Below, piece after piece: positions 1 to 12,164 of a DNA stretch of 64,000 nucleotides; positions within the stretch are counted from its first letter, which is position 1; every line of letters starts with the position of its first letter. The DNA is from Gloeopeniophorella convolvens. Taxonomy: Eukaryota; Basidiomycota; Agaricomycetes; Russulales. The notes beneath the pieces are model-generated. The model did no database searches. It was not told the DNA's origin and saw only the letters and a program-made list of their open reading frames with translations. A program made the translations under genes and the position numbers. Location: positions 1 to 64,000 of the forward strand of contig WTXD01000037.1 in the NCBI GenBank assembly GCA_022496205.1, read 5' to 3'.

Positions 1-2820
1 CGACTCGCCCGGAATGCCCGCGGCGCTCGGCGCGGTCGTCGCGCTCGTGCACATCTTCGCGCAGCTCGCGTTCACCCCGTACTCGCTCTCCGACCGCAAC
101 CGCGCACTCGCCGTGCGCGTGTTCCGCATCCTCGTCGAGCTCGTGTCAACCGCCAAGTCCGCGCGGGCGCGTCTCGCAGTGCTGCAGTTCTTCTTCCGCT
201 TGCGCGTGGACCGTGATCACCGACTGTACTCTGTGTACGAGCGCTACGACCGGCTGGGCAACATCGCGGAGATGGCAGGCCTCATTGGCAGGGTGGATGC
301 CCCAAACTCTGCGGGCGAGGCAGCGCATGAGGAGCAGATCGATCCGCAGGAGGTCCTCAAGGCGCGAGCGCGCGCTCCGGAGAGGAATGGGCGGCATGCG
401 TCGCGCGGTCGACCGTCTCGCTCCGGGTCGAGCAGGAGTCGCTCCAGGGTGCCCAACCGCCCGTTGACAACGGCGCCTACGCCTGCAGAGTCTAAGCCGC
501 GGAAGCCTATCTGGAGCGTGCCCGAGTCGCTGCCTTTCACCATTCCGGAGTCCGACACACCGTCCGACGGGCTGATCTCGTACGACCCGCAAGGTCCCGG
601 GAACCGCATCGTGCTGCCCGTGTCATCGTTCCTCCTCGCTGTCATCGGCGTCATCCAAGAAGAGAAGGACTGGGAGATCCTATCATACGTGCTCTGCCAC
701 CTCCCAACCCTGCTTGCAAATAAGCACTTCTTCTGTGGGCCAAAATCGCGCGCGGCGATGGCGAAGCTGCTGGGCGTACTGTGCGAAGGCATCTCGCGAG
801 GCGACCTAGCGTCCAACATCATGCAGTGGCCTTCAGGTCTGAAGCCGAGAGATGCGCAGGGTCTGGCTTGCCAGACGCTGTCTGTGCTCATCAGCTATCG
901 CAAGTGCTTCGAGCCGCCCAGGCAACACGTCCTCGTGGAGGTCCTCATAGCCGGCTTGAGCGGTCAGCCTCCAACCATCAAAACTTGTCTCCAGGCGCTA
1001 TCGCTGTCTGCGTTCGAGTTGCCAAACTCGATGAAGCGCTTCCTTCCGAACATCTTGACCAAGCTCTCACAAATCATGACGAACGCAAGCATGGCCGTCC
1101 ATATCATCGACTTGCTCGCTATCGTCGGCTCGCTGCCCTATCTGTATGCCAACTTCACAGAGGCGGACTTCAAGCTGGTGTTCGGCGTAGCGCTGCAGTA
1201 CCTCCGTCTGCACAATCGCCCCGAGACATCCCCTGACACTTCCTGGGCCCTATCCCAGCACGTGCGCGTCATGTCGTACTACATCGTCTATCTGTGGTTC
1301 CTTGCTGTCAAGTTACCGGATCGCCCCAAGCATGTCAAGTACATCACCAGGCAGCTTTTGCTGGCGAACGAGGGTCAAGACGATATCGACGAGCCCGCAG
1401 AGGTTTGCTTCGATTGGCTTGCACGGTACACGTACGCCAGCGCCGATCCTCGGCCAACCGACTCGCTACTGAAAGACATCGTCACGAACCCTGCCGCGCA
1501 TAAGAATGCTCCCGAGGCCATCTCGGAGAAGACATGGCTCGTAGGGAACGCTCTCGTCACCATTCGCGCCCTTGCCAAGATCGGTTGGGTTGAGGTCGTC
1601 GCTCGGCGGGCTTCTGGCCTCACTAGAATCCTGGCCCGAATTGAGAACGTTCCCATGGTTGGCCCCGGAGAAGTTGATCCCGACACGCTCTCCATCCCCG
1701 CTATATTGTCTATGAACCATGAAAATATGAATGGTGATGACGAACTGTATCAGGTGCGTACACTTACTCAGAAGCTGAAGCAACTTTGTATATCACTGTT
1801 CTGTTGCAGGAGATTCTCCGGACTCTATATCCTGTAAAAATGGAGGAAACTGATCAAGCTCCTGCACCTCGGCCGGATCCCATCACTGGCTATGTTTGGC
1901 AGGGGTCTGCTCCATCCCAGCGCCGGAAAGAGGTTGCCATCGACCCATCGTTCTTTGCGCTGCAACTATCAGCGTACGGTCGTAACATTAAACAACGCAG
2001 GAGCAAAGTCGTGGATACATCAAGTCTTCCCTCTCTATTCCGCACTATTGATCGAATGCCAGTCATCGACACTCACAAAGTCGGGATCATGTATGTCTCA
2101 CCTGGTCAGACTCACGAGAGAGAGATTCTTGGCAACGTCCATGGCTCGCCAGCGTATACTCGCTTCCTCGAAGGTATTGGGCGTCTCATCAATCTGCGCG
2201 GCCAGGTCGATGTCTATGCTGGCGGACTCGATCCGGATGAGGATGGAGAGTACGCATACGCCTGGTGGGATGACATTGGTCAAATCTTATACCATACCGC
2301 CACTCTCATGCCTAATCACGAACATGACCCTCATTTCAACTATAAAAAGCGGCACATCGGCAACGACTTTGTTCGGATCATCTGGAACGACTCGGGCCGG
2401 CCCTATCGCTTCGATACGCTCTCCACGCAGTTCCAATTCGTGAATATTGTCATCGAACCTCACTCGCTCGGCGCTATCGCCGCATTCTCGAACAACCTTC
2501 ACGAAAACGAATACTTCCGTATCACGATTCAACACGCGCCGGGCATGACGGAGTTTACACCTATCGGAAACTTCAAGCTGATCTCGGCGGAAAACCTGCC
2601 TCTGCTTGTGCGGCAGCTCAGCTTGCTGGCGGATTGGTTCGTATCGGTCTTTCAGCACACGCAGGGCGACACCGTGCAAGTGGAGATGCAGACCAACTGG
2701 CGCGCACGGCTCCAGGCGATCAAGCGTTTCCGCGCGCAGATACCTCCGCTCCAGGAGCCCGAGGAGATGGAGGGCATCCTCGGCCAAGAGTCGTCGCGCG
2801 ACTTCACGGTAGAGTTCTAG
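1..2820 (+). CDS. tsc2: Tuberin (TSC2) homologue, C-terminal part with Rap-GAP domain
   Basis: This is the C-terminal part of tuberin, the GTPase-activating subunit of the TSC complex, which restrains the small GTPase Rheb and so TORC1. The frame is open from the left window edge, so the 5' end is missing. Exon 1 ends at 1753 (codons DELYQ), a 56-bp intron runs 1754-1809, and the frame resumes at 1810 (EILRTLYP) to the TAG at 2818-2820. The first exon is helical and HEAT-like, as expected for the DUF3384/tuberin region. The second exon holds the Rap-GAP fold, including the motif HIGNDFVRIIWNDSG; its first Asn is the position of the catalytic asparagine thumb in tuberin. The protein ends shortly after the GAP domain. 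A decayed second copy of this gene lies at 11088-11960. The family call is firm; the upstream exons are unseen. Confidence 0.93.
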
Positions 2821-3110
2821 GCGGTACCAACGGGGCAGCAATGTGTGTATTTTTACCTGGTTATCATTATCTTGTGTCGCGCTTGGTTGTATTCGAGAAA
2901 CCCTGCTCACGTCCTTCTGCACGCCATTTGTATCACACATTCCCGGATTAGCTACGCATTTGATCTGTACAGGACATAAATATCACAAAAAATGTTACGT
3001 GGATCTATGATAAATGAGATAAAGGAGATGCTCGCCGTACAAATGCTCAAGCAGTATAGTTCATAGTCAAGAGATGGACCGTAATCAGAATAGTCACGCA
3101 TGAGAACCAA

Positions 3111-6073
3111 TCATGTTAGATCAATCACTTCGGTCTCGGGCTGCGTTTTCACAGCCCGAGTCTGTGCTGGCCGCGGAGCCCGAGAGCGCGCCACCAGGAG
3201 CGGTGCCAGCACCAGATGTCCATCGTCGCTCTCGGAGTCGCTGGAGATAGAGATAGCGGATACGTCGGCCATAGTCTGTAGGTTGCTGGGCCGCTGGCGA
3301 GTGGACGCCGGCGTGGGCGACGCCGCCCGGGCTGAGTGCGACGAACCGACGCGCGCCTTGGAAGGTGATGTATGCTGCTTTGAATGCCGCGGAGTCTTCT
3401 TCGGGCTCGCAGGACCGTGACTGGGCGAGTCGCTGTCTGTCGTCGCTGGGTAGGGGCGGGCCTGCCCCCGTGGGGGTTTGTATCGAATATCAGAGGCGAC
3501 AGGCAGCTTGCCCGGAATAGCACTTTGATCGCCATATTCCTCTTCCTCGAGGACCATCGGAAAAGGTCGCGGTTGCGCGATAGGGGGAGGAGGCGCAGGG
3601 GCGGTATATTTAGAAGGGCCAATTGCGGGTTGAGACCCCAAGCGCGATAGAATAGAAGATTTGCCTCGGGAAGTGGACGGAACTGATTGGTGCTCGGAAG
3701 TTGGTAGGTTGGTTGTTGGCAACTCATCGCCTTGATCTCCGTCGCTCGATTCCTCGTCTTCCTCGAATGTTATTGGGTACGACGCTGCGATTTGAGATTT
3801 TCTGGATGGCGTCAGCGGTGGCGTGGCTGATTTGTTGCGATTCTCGCCGAAATGGAAATCTGAATCCCAGAGAACCTTGGTTGATGTACTCTGTGATGTA
3901 ACTTTGGAGGGACCCGCAGTGTCGTCATCAGAGGTGAGGTCGTAAATTTGCTGTGCGCCGACCTGAGGCGGAGCGAACAGCTTGCGCACGGCATCCGTCG
4001 ATGACGCCGTGGACTTAGGAGGCGCGTCTCTGGACTTCAAAGGTTTGGCTTTTGTTGGCCGGGCCTTCGGTGGCGGCATGGATGTTTGGCGAGTTGGGGC
4101 TGGAGGCGGTGGCCTGGAAGGAAGCGGCTGCGAGCTAGGCATTGGTGGTGCTTTGAAGGATGGAGCATCGGACTCGTCTCCGGAGGAGCTGACATTCAAG
4201 TCGAACACCTCAGCATCTGACTGATCGGGCGAAGGCGGCGGGCGCGCGGCTTTCTTGCGCGGCGCAGCAGGCTTCCTCTTCGTCGGCGTCCGCGGGACCT
4301 TTCCTACTTTCTTCGAGCGCTTCGCTTCTTGCTTGGCTTCGAATTGGTCTACGAGATCTGGTCGCACGAGTTCAACCATGCACGCTGGCATCCACACGCG
4401 CAAGTGACTCTCGGGATCTGGTGGGGGGCCGTTACGACGCTTCTTCTTCGCGCCTGGCTCGTCGTCATCGTCATCGTCGTCATCAAGATCAGACGCCTCG
4501 ACGTCGTACGTCGTATCAGCGGGTTTCCGAAGTCCCTGTATTCCAGCAGACGCGAGGCGCACAAGCTGGGACGGTGCTATTTCAAGGCGGTATTCAAGGA
4601 TTCCATCTGTGTATGCATGGTTCCGGGAGCTATGTATCTTCACGATGAGCTCGCCTAGGCCGTCTTCGACTTTGTCATCGTGTTGTCCTATCTCCATTGA
4701 CGAGAAGTGCCGCGCAAGCATCTTTGAGGGTGTTCCAAAAGCATCTCTGCCGATAACTCTCTGCTTGACAGGAGTGCTAGGAGGTTCGATGGTGGAGGTG
4801 GCATCAGCCTCCAGAACGGACCGGCGCAAGGCGCGGAGGACGATGCTCGGCCACAGGACCGTGCGGAAGCGTTTGATGATAATGTCCTTGAGACCCCATT
4901 CGAAGTGCAGCTCGCAGACGTGCGCGATCTTGCCAAGATCCGGCTCGCGCACCCACTTGGGCGGGGTATGCGTCCGGCGGGCACCGGCATCGGTTGCGCT
5001 CGTGATTGGGTTAGTGTAGGAGAGCAGGATATCGATGTCAGGGAACGAGTCTGGGACGGCTTTGGCGAGTGAAGGCTTCTTTGTCCCGAGGTGCCCGCGC
5101 GAGTTGGTGCGCAGTTCGCTCCGCAGGCCGTCGCGCCATTTGTCAAGGAAGGCGGGGAGTTCGTCGCGGGTTAGAATCTTCGTAGCCTCCAAGAGCTCGT
5201 CGCCGAATCCGCACTTGGCCAATCCATGTGCAATGCCGATGCCGCAGCGCGCGAGGCCGGCAGGGTGGTAGTCGCCACCAGATAGGAGACCGATGAGGAT
5301 GGTGCCGCCCCGAGTGAGCTGGACCGAAGGATGCGCAAGGATTTCTGCTGATGTGTAGATTGTCGAGTGATTTCCATCCACGCGACCATCTGCATTCGTG
5401 GCGTTATGCTTGTTGTTCCCGGTCAGTGTGACGCTCGGGCTGGGTGGGACCCGTAAGTAGACGCGGGCCAGTATGAGAACGAAGTACGTACTTGCGAATG
5501 ACCACTTTGGCGCCGAAAAGGAAATTGTCGACATCATCTGAGACTATGGCATCGATAACACCGATGCTGTTGAGATGAGCCAGCTCAGCTTCAGCTTCTC
5601 CAGGAGCCTTCAAGGGCAGTGTCAGCGAAAGTGCGGTGCACGAGCGCGGATAGCGCACCATTCGCCACTCGAAGCCAAAGGCCTCTATCATCCCTTTCAT
5701 TCCATCCACGAGCCAGTGCTTCTCCCCAGAGATCCTCTTCCCACGCTTGACCTTCGGGCGCTTTGGACCGTCGAACACGAAGAGAGGAAGGAATGGGGCA
5801 CTCATGAGGCGCGTACAACGGAAGAAAAGCGTGCGCAGCTCCGGGTTTTCGCCCTCCCTTCCGTGCGCTGCGTGAAAGAACCAGATGGACGCGTCGATGC
5901 CGATGCGGAGGCCGCGAACATTGTTGGGATTCGCTTCAAAGCCGTCCACCACGGCGATATGTGTGAGGGACCGAGGTTTTCCAGCTGGACGAAGGATCTG
6001 GGGGCTCCTGATGAGTTATGGAGGTGATACGTGTTCGAAAGCCTCTCACATCCCAAAGGCCTGTAACGCCCAT
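3111..6073 (-). CDS. GEN1/Yen1-like XPG-family structure-specific nuclease
   Basis: A Rad2/XPG-family nuclease, closest in layout to the Holliday-junction resolvases GEN1/Yen1. Four exons join in frame: 6050-6073 (MGVTGLWD), 5659-5997, 5492-5607 and 3111-5439, with introns of 51-52 bp, giving about 935 residues. Family landmarks in order are MGVTGLWD at the N-terminus, IGIDAS (Asp 43, metal ligand), APGEAEAELAHL, VSDDVDNFLFG and GLLSGGDYH, all carrying the acidic active-site residues. A helical region follows, then a long Ser/Pro-rich tail of about 400 residues with acidic patches. The tail has several SUMO-interaction-like cores (VFDL, IYDLTSDDD) and ends in VIDLT. Transcription converges on the TSC2 gene. 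XPG membership is certain; GEN1/Yen1 rather than another fungal XPG subclass is inferred from the order of motifs and the C-terminal tail. Confidence 0.88.
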
Positions 6074-6993
6074 CGCGTCGTGGAAGAGAGCGAAAGGCTT
6101 GGAATGGGCGTCAAAGCGTGTTCGCGTTCGCGTCTTGGATCACGTGTTCGTGACACATATAGTAATGATAAGACCAAGTTCTGTCCCGCCGGTGGCGGCT
6201 TGGTGGCGACTCCCAGTCGTCACAGTGTAATGACCCAATATCCCGTAGTTTCTTATTCGCAACATTGTTGGACCGTGTTTAAAATAATCCCGCCGCTCGT
6301 TGCGATCTGAATAATTATTACACAAGATTAAAGCTTGAGAGATGCCAAGACGTGAGAAACGTGCAAGAAACACGACCTGCGCACGGGAGGCGGTTGTTGT
6401 TTCCAGTGAGGCATTCACAAAGCTGACCTTCCCTTTATGCTTAATTGGTGCTCCCAAGGCGTTCCGATACACAAGAGCAACACAGGAGGCTATAGTAATT
6501 CTACAACGCCCTCTCCAGACTTCGCCCATAAAGTGATTAAATGGCCGGCCAGAACCTCTGCATGCAGAACGGATATCTTCCACCATTGGGAGAAGCTCGA
6601 AGAAGCAGATCTATCAAGGCAGGAGCTACGTCAGCCGCGGAGAGACAGGCTCCCTGTACGAATTCCAACTCCTGATCTGAAAGCCCGGAGGTCTGGCAAT
6701 CAAATGATCTACCGGTACGCTGCACAGACGTTATTTTGTGCACGCCCGCCTATACGAAGGGAATACGCATCCAGGTAGACCGTAAAAAGTTCCCGTTGTG
6801 TCCCCGCTGATGCCTGTCTCAATGAAGCTCCCATCCGATTTTTTCTTGATTTTCTGGAGCCATGCACCTTGCTGCACGTGAGTCGTTAGCACCCGCACGT
6901 GCACAAACGCGTCGCGTTCGAATGCATACCAACCCTTGTTGAATCCCCTTGCACATCCTTGTTGATCCTCACGGGATCGCCAGCCTCAAAGCA

Positions 6994-7000
6994 TATAAAT
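6994..7000 (+). promoter_or_regulatory. TATA box before short ORF, copy A
   Basis: TATAAAT lies 57 bp upstream of the ATG at 7057, a normal distance for a fungal core promoter with a short 5' leader. The same element at the same spacing is in copy B. Confidence 0.45.
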
Positions 7001-7056
7001 ACAGGCGTACCTTGGCCTCAACTTTCCTCAGTCCGCCTCCAGTCCTCCCCCCGGGG

Positions 7057-7164
7057 ATGGGCTGGGGCCCGGGCTCAGGCACCGTCTGTTATGGGGGATC
7101 CTGGGGCCGAAGACCTGCGCAACGCCCGTATGTCTTCGACCTCTATGGGGCAGCGTTTGGTTAG
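7057..7164 (+). CDS. Possible 35-residue peptide, copy A
   Basis: A 35-codon ORF starts at the first ATG after the TATA box and ends in TAG. The peptide begins MGWGPGSGTVCYGG and ends DLYGAAFG; it is rich in Gly and aromatic residues and has one Cys. There is no signal peptide, transmembrane segment or CaaX ending. It is identical in copy B. No family is recognised. It may be a real small peptide, an upstream ORF of a longer spliced transcript, or simply part of a recently converted DNA block; the sequence alone cannot decide. Confidence 0.3.
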   Translation: MGWGPGSGTVCYGGSWGRRPAQRPYVFDLYGAAFG

Positions 7165-7744
7165 TAGGCTTTCGGGCTCCCGCCTGTCGTGTCTATAGTT
7201 AATCACCCGGCGTGGGTATAAACCGTACCTCAAGACCGTCTCGGGGCAAATCGCCAGCGTAAGTAATTCATCTCTATCTTGCTTGATTGATAGACCACTG
7301 ACGCAAACATTGTTAGCTGTGAAGGGCAAGATCACAGGCGTGACCCGGGGACCTCGGGCACGGGCACGGGCTCCTGCCAAGACAGACGGGGCGCTTAGCC
7401 AAACTAGGCGCTGAAGACCCCGGACATATGAAGAGAAGACTCACAGAAGGGATACCAGACGAGGGCATAGGGATGAAGGTAGTCGATTGACGGAAGGAGT
7501 GCACTACCTACTTGGTAGACGAGCGTAGTAGCTTGTATAACTTGCGCGTGACCTCAAGATTCCGAGACCCCAAGCTCAAAGCTCAACTTGTGACGAGACC
7601 TTACAGGGCCCCAAGAGATGCGATAAGATGTGTGGCAAGACTAAGTCCAAGATGTGTGCTCAATTGTTCAAGAACGCAAGATACGGGTAAGAGTAAGTGG
7701 AAGACGCAAGCGAGTGACATCAAGACCCCAAGACGCGACCGCCC

Positions 7745-7950
7745 CGCCGGTATGTGGGCGGATGGGTGAAGACAACGGAGCGTAGCCTTTGGTATCCAAA
7801 CGACCCGGTGAGTCCTGCTCCTTGCTCGGTCATCGTCGGGCGGCTCGGCTGACCGGACGCACTTAGGCCGACGGCGAAGGCAAGAGCCAAGATCGATACC
7901 AGGGGCTTCGCTGGTACGTGGGAGGGTGGGTGAAGACAGCGGAGCGTGGC
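7745..7950. repeat. Two GGWVKTAERG-encoding repeats, copy A
   Basis: Two copies of a roughly 42-bp motif (7745-7786 and 7909-7950) read R-[RW]-Y-V-G-G-W-V-K-T-[AT]-E-R on the plus strand and are followed by GTGAGT- or GTGAAT-type sequence that could be splice donors. Two further copies are at 14059-14250. The opposite strand is also open across each motif (CLHPPTHVPAEP-like), so the coding strand is uncertain. Confidence 0.45.
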
Positions 7951-8329
7951 GTTCGAGATGCAGGCGACTTGGTGAATCTTGCTTCTTCTCACATCGCTGA
8001 CTAGATTGGCTGACTAGTCCTTGTACTTGGCCGGTGGGAGACGGGGCTGAAGAAGATAAGTATCATTCACAATGTCCATGTCTGCACTTCACTGACCACA
8101 TCGATTCGTAGGTCGACTTCGACTCCGAGCGGGCGACAAGCGGCGCTGGGTCTCTTGCACACGGGTCGGGTTGGTGCTGTACGCCTACGAGTTTGCCTAC
8201 GAGTCCCGTTTGTACATGCTGAATGTCCTATCGTGGATCCTTGCGCTTGCATAAATGTTTGCACTCTTCTGACTTGTCGGATAGCGGGCCTGGCGATGAT
8301 AGTATTATATATGCGTGGCCTCATCCCAT

Positions 8330-8850
8330 CGTTGCAACGGGACTTGCCTGGGCCCTGGTATATACTCGCACTATGCCTTGCTCTATTGTATATCGCGCGA
8401 CCGCCCTACGGCCGGGATGTGACAGGCATTTGCGACATGCCCTTACGTCAGAACACGTATGCCTCACCGAGAGAAGTAAACGACGCACCGCGAGAAGTAC
8501 ATTTATGCGTCCCCAGCACAGCACACTCACATCATCGCCCTGCGTATGATCAGCCAGAAGTCATCCAACTGTGTGGCGCCCCGACCCGTCCATCTCAGCC
8601 TTCGCCCAGAAGTACTTGAGTCGGCGATGACAATGAATACGGGCGCCGGCCGCCGTATATTGGACCACTAGAGAGGAACTGATGTAAGCATTGGGTACGC
8701 GGTACGCCAGAGGCACGCTGGTGGGACGGACTGGAGCCATCGATCTGGTGGGCGCTCGGAGTAAGGCGCAGCGGACCGGCGTGCAGCCCGGGCGTGTAAC
8801 AGGGCGCAGCCGAGACAAAACCGACTCGAACACGGTGCCACAGTGACCCG
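8330..8850 (-). pseudogene. Decayed ACOT9 3' remnant
   Basis: On the minus strand this stretch matches the 3' part of the intact ACOT9 gene at 14637-15150. Matching pieces include the stop-codon region (catcgttgcaacg here, tatcgctgcgacg in the gene), the following exon (gcgcgaccgccct versus gcgcggcggccct), an intronic acgtcagaaca, and a stretch near 8790-8820 matching the exon for GFTTARLFTRQP. Stops and indels break every frame. It is the copy-A counterpart of the functional gene in copy B. Confidence is moderate because similarity is patchy. Confidence 0.5.
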
Positions 8851-9125
8851 GCCATGCACCTATCAATAACGTGAAGGTCGACTTTGATGCTCACGCATAC
8901 ATCTGGCGCTGGCACCGGGGCGCGAAGGGGCGAGCAGGCGACGGCACGCCTCGTCGGACGACGATGGCACAACTCTTGTGGGCGTCTGGCGATGCTTGCA
9001 GCACACCAGCCTAGATGATACACTACACAATCTGAGGGCGTCTGCTACTCTGCTCGCTATGCATACGGCTGGAGGCAAGGACCCAAAGGGTCGGTGCAAC
9101 CGCGAAGTCCTGTAGCGGACGACGA

Positions 9126-10765
9126 TCAAACCTGCTCTGCAATGACCACCTTCTTCCGCTCTGCCTTCGGCTTGCTCTCCCCCGCACGTGTGTGCCGCCT
9201 CCGGCGCTCCTCCTTGACACGTTGCGCCTCCTCCATCGTCCGCTTGAGCGCCCCCGCCTTATAAACGGGCTTTGGGATGTGTCGGCTCCTGTGCACTTCG
9301 TCAGTCGGAGCGTGACCACTGAAGGCACTGCCACGCACCGTTGCACCTTGCCGACCTGGGCATCCGTCTTCCAGCGCTCTTTGAGCGCGTCTCGGTACTC
9401 GATCGCAGCGCGCTCGCGCGCAGTGACGATGCCGAGCTTCTCCGATGCGTTTGCCTTCCACACCCGCACATTGCCGTCATCCGAACCGGAGAGCACGAAC
9501 CGCGCGTCTGCGCTGAAGGCGGCCGCGAGCACGCGCTGCATGCGCTTCGTGTGGTACACCTCAGGATGTGTGCCGTGGCCCTCCTTCCATATGCGCAAGG
9601 TGCGGTCCCACCCGCCGGACACAAATTCCGTGCCAGTGGGAGACCAGTCGCAGGAAGTCACGGCAGAGACGTGGGCTTTGTAGATCTGGGTGGGGTTGTT
9701 GAGGCGTCGAATATCGAATGTGTACAGGTTGTGGTCTTCGGAGGCCAGGAGGATGGACGTTGGGAAGGTCGGAGACCATGATAGGTCGTTATTTTTCATC
9801 TGGAAAGCGCGTCGGTTGAAGAGGTCACTGGCAAGAAAGCGGAGCGTACCTGCATCACCACGCGTCGCTCTGCCTTGCCAGTCCGAATGTCATATAGAAT
9901 GAATGTTCTATCTGAACCAATACTGGCGAGTACAGAGGGCTCAGAGGGGTTGAAACGGATTCCTGTGACGGACTCCGCGGACGTTGAGAATGTGATGTCC
10001 ATTACTGGGGCGCTCCTAGAAGAGATGAGACACGAGCCCAAGAAAATGGGGAGGCGACGCACTTGGTTTCATCCCAGACCTGGACTATTGTTGAAGCCGT
10101 CGCGAATATTGGATCCGTCCTATGGTGATCTATGGAGCTACGGGGAGAATGAGCGAGAGCAAAGTTGAAGGGTTGCAGGCTCACTGAAAGGTTCCTTTCC
10201 CAGGAAAAACAGTAAGCGGTCTTGGCTGCGGTCAAGCATTAGGAGGTATCGGGCGAGAGCGCGACAGACACACCTGTGAAGGCCCTGCTTCTGAAGGGTC
10301 TGTCTCCCCCGCTGTACGCACGTCCCACATTTTGATGTTCCGATCCACACCGCAGCTCAGTATCCTGTCCTGGTCTGCCCAACATAAACCAGACACCTTC
10401 CCCTGATGCGCGCCGGGAATTTTCGACAAATGTGTTCGCCTCCCAACGTTATGGAGAATGATTTCTGGTCATGGACTCAAGGTCAGCCCCGGGTTTACAG
10501 GGAGACAATAACACACACCTCCATCCCAGCTTGCGCTCGCAATGTCTGTGACAGAGTTCGGGCGGCGCGCGAGGGCTTCTACGGCGTCTACATGACCCTC
10601 CAGTGCTGCGATGAACGGCTTGGCGAATATCCGTTCCATCTTCGCGGCATTCAGCGCACGGATTCGTTCCCTGGGCCGCGAAAAGGGGTGGTGTAAGGGG
10701 TCCAAGTTCCTGTGAACGGGTGTTGGGTCTCCCGGCCGCGCTGGTAAATGTTTGGAGGTCGCATG
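9126..10765 (-). CDS. sof1: SOF1/DCAF13 WD40 ribosome-biogenesis protein
   Basis: SOF1 is a WD-repeat component of the U3 snoRNP/small-subunit processome in the nucleolus, needed for 18S rRNA maturation; the animal orthologue DCAF13 also serves as a CUL4 adaptor. Seven exons join in frame: 10519-10765, 10274-10464, 10185-10225, 10063-10137, 9850-10015, 9339-9799 and 9126-9288, giving 448 codons including stop. Diagnostic segments are VHRNLDPLHHPF, RALNAAKMERIFAKPF, PGAHQGKVSGLC, SIDHHRTDPIFATAS, SGGWDRTLRIW and the basic C-terminal Sof1 tail HIPKPVYKAGALKRTMEEAQ. Introns are 47-54 bp. The first few residues are not resolved: the family usually starts with about eight more residues, and a start with ATG GTG near 10840 spliced at GTACGC is only a guess. 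Confidence 0.93.
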
Positions 10766-11087
10766 CTGCAGCACAGAAATTTTCTATGCAAGCGTTAAAG
10801 CGCCATGCTAGTACATGAACTATACATGAAGCGTACCACCATTGTGTTTATTAGCCGTTTCTGGATATCAGGGAACACAGTACGGTCGACAAACTGCGCG
10901 CACTGCCAATGGGCTCGAGGAGCGATAGAACTTTTCTGCAAGACGTGAATTCCGCACGACTCACAAACCGGTCCGGGGAGCCGGTCCCAGTGAGTTGAGG
11001 CCTGTTGAGGCAGATTTAGGCGCCTAGGCGCTTGACCACCGCCCTCGCCATCATGATCAATCAGTGTGCCCACTGCGGCTGAGCCTT

Positions 11088-11960
11088 CCAGGCAACACAT
11101 CTCGTCTAGGTGCCTACAGCCTGTTCAAGTCACCGAATGCCAACCCGTCACAGATGGCTTGTCTTAGAGATATCCTTCGCTGTCGAGTCAAATTGTCAAT
11201 GTCTTCATGCTACCGCAAACATCTTGTCCAGCAGTCACAGAATATAACGAACGCAAGCACCGCCTCCCACTGCTTCATCGGCTTGACCGGCGTCATATAC
11301 TTGCTATCCCGTTGAATTGGAGGCTTGACTTCAATCATAGGGCTCTGCGCGCTGCGGTATCTTGGTCTACGCCGTTCGGAAGCTAATATGTACGCACCCA
11401 CGACCTTGCATCGTACCGAACTTCCTCACGGTTGGACCCGGGGAATACAGTTCGGCATGTCCTGCCGCTTCATAAATCATGGATCCATGAAAGATGATGG
11501 CGAGCTGTATCAGGCACGTCCATTTGCCAAGAAGTTGAGGCGACTTTGTTTATCACTATTCTTGCGCAGGAGTGTTCCGAACTTTGTACTCCAAAAAGTG
11601 GGGGCTGGTCAAGCTTCTGCACTCCGGCTAGATCCCATCATGGGCCATACCCAGCCGGAGGTGGTACGATGTTACCATCGATCCGTCTCTCTTCGTGCTG
11701 CAACTATCAGCGTACGGTTGTCATCTCGGGCACTGGGGGAACCCGGGTTGCACGTACAGTAGGACTTTCCTCTCTATGCTACACCACTGCGTGTGGTCTT
11801 CAGGAAGTCGTGCGCACACAGACGCCTCAACTCCGGGACTTTGAAAAGGTGGAGGTCATCCTCGTCCAGGAGTCGTCGTGCCCTCACGGAATAGCTCCAA
11901 GTCACAGCATCGGAATAGCAATGCGCGTATATTTTCCCGGGCATCACGACTATCTATAGC
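11088..11960 (+). pseudogene. Decayed TSC2 copy
   Basis: This stretch matches pieces of the TSC2 gene in order. The part from 11088 corresponds to 913-1140 (both contain aacatcttg and aacgcaagca). About 11300-11580 corresponds to 1570-1815, including the exon-intron junction (gagctgtatcagg, caggagt). About 11580-11720 corresponds to 1815-1985 (both contain gctgcaactatcagcgtacgg). About 11850-11960 corresponds to the last codons and 3' UTR near 2770-2880. Sequences matching 1140-1570 and 2010-2770 are missing. Stops and frameshifts are frequent, so it cannot encode tuberin. Confidence 0.82.
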
Positions 11961-12164
11961 GTTTGATTATACACGAGAAGGGCCCACTCGTGCCCTTCTG
12001 GGCGATATCAATAGTCAACCCGGAGTCCGATCTGTATGTGAATGAAGATAATATCTTGATAACGACGCACGGGTCCATGATGGTGGCACCAATGGTCTGT
12101 GCGTGGTGTGTTCAAGGAGCGTCTATAGTCAATCAAGAAATGGCCCGGAGAGTCCATCAGACGT

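Larger units (their letters stand above)
6951..7198 (+). repeat. Near-identical block A (TATA box plus short ORF)
   Basis: About 240 bp that is almost base-for-base the same as 13123-13367; the differences seen are in the first bases and in the length of a C-run just before the ATG. Sequences on both sides of the pair match far less well. The block contains a TATAAAT core at 6994-7000, a pyrimidine-rich leader with TCCTCCCCC and the 35-codon ORF. Confidence 0.8.
6540..8480. repeat. Duplicated segment, copy A
   Basis: This stretch aligns along its length with 12720-14750. Shared landmarks in the same order are a pre-block containing the sequence ctgcacagacg, the TATA/short-ORF block, a GTATAAACCG element, a block rich in gtgacccgggga, paired copies of a GGWVKTAERG-encoding repeat and a final part resembling the end of the ACOT9 gene. 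Identity by eye is only moderate outside the short-ORF block, with many indels. No long ORF is supported within it. It lies between the start of the GEN1-like gene and SOF1. Confidence 0.75.

Noticed and set aside
3384..4224. Plus-strand ORFs opposite the GEN1-like tail
   Set aside because: They are antisense shadows of a GC-rich, low-complexity coding region; the minus-strand frame is continuous and matches the XPG family.
10795..11100. 101-codon minus-strand ORF with two Cys pairs upstream of SOF1
   Set aside because: No recognised zinc-binding pattern and no sign of splicing or conservation; it lies at the edge of the TSC2 remnant.
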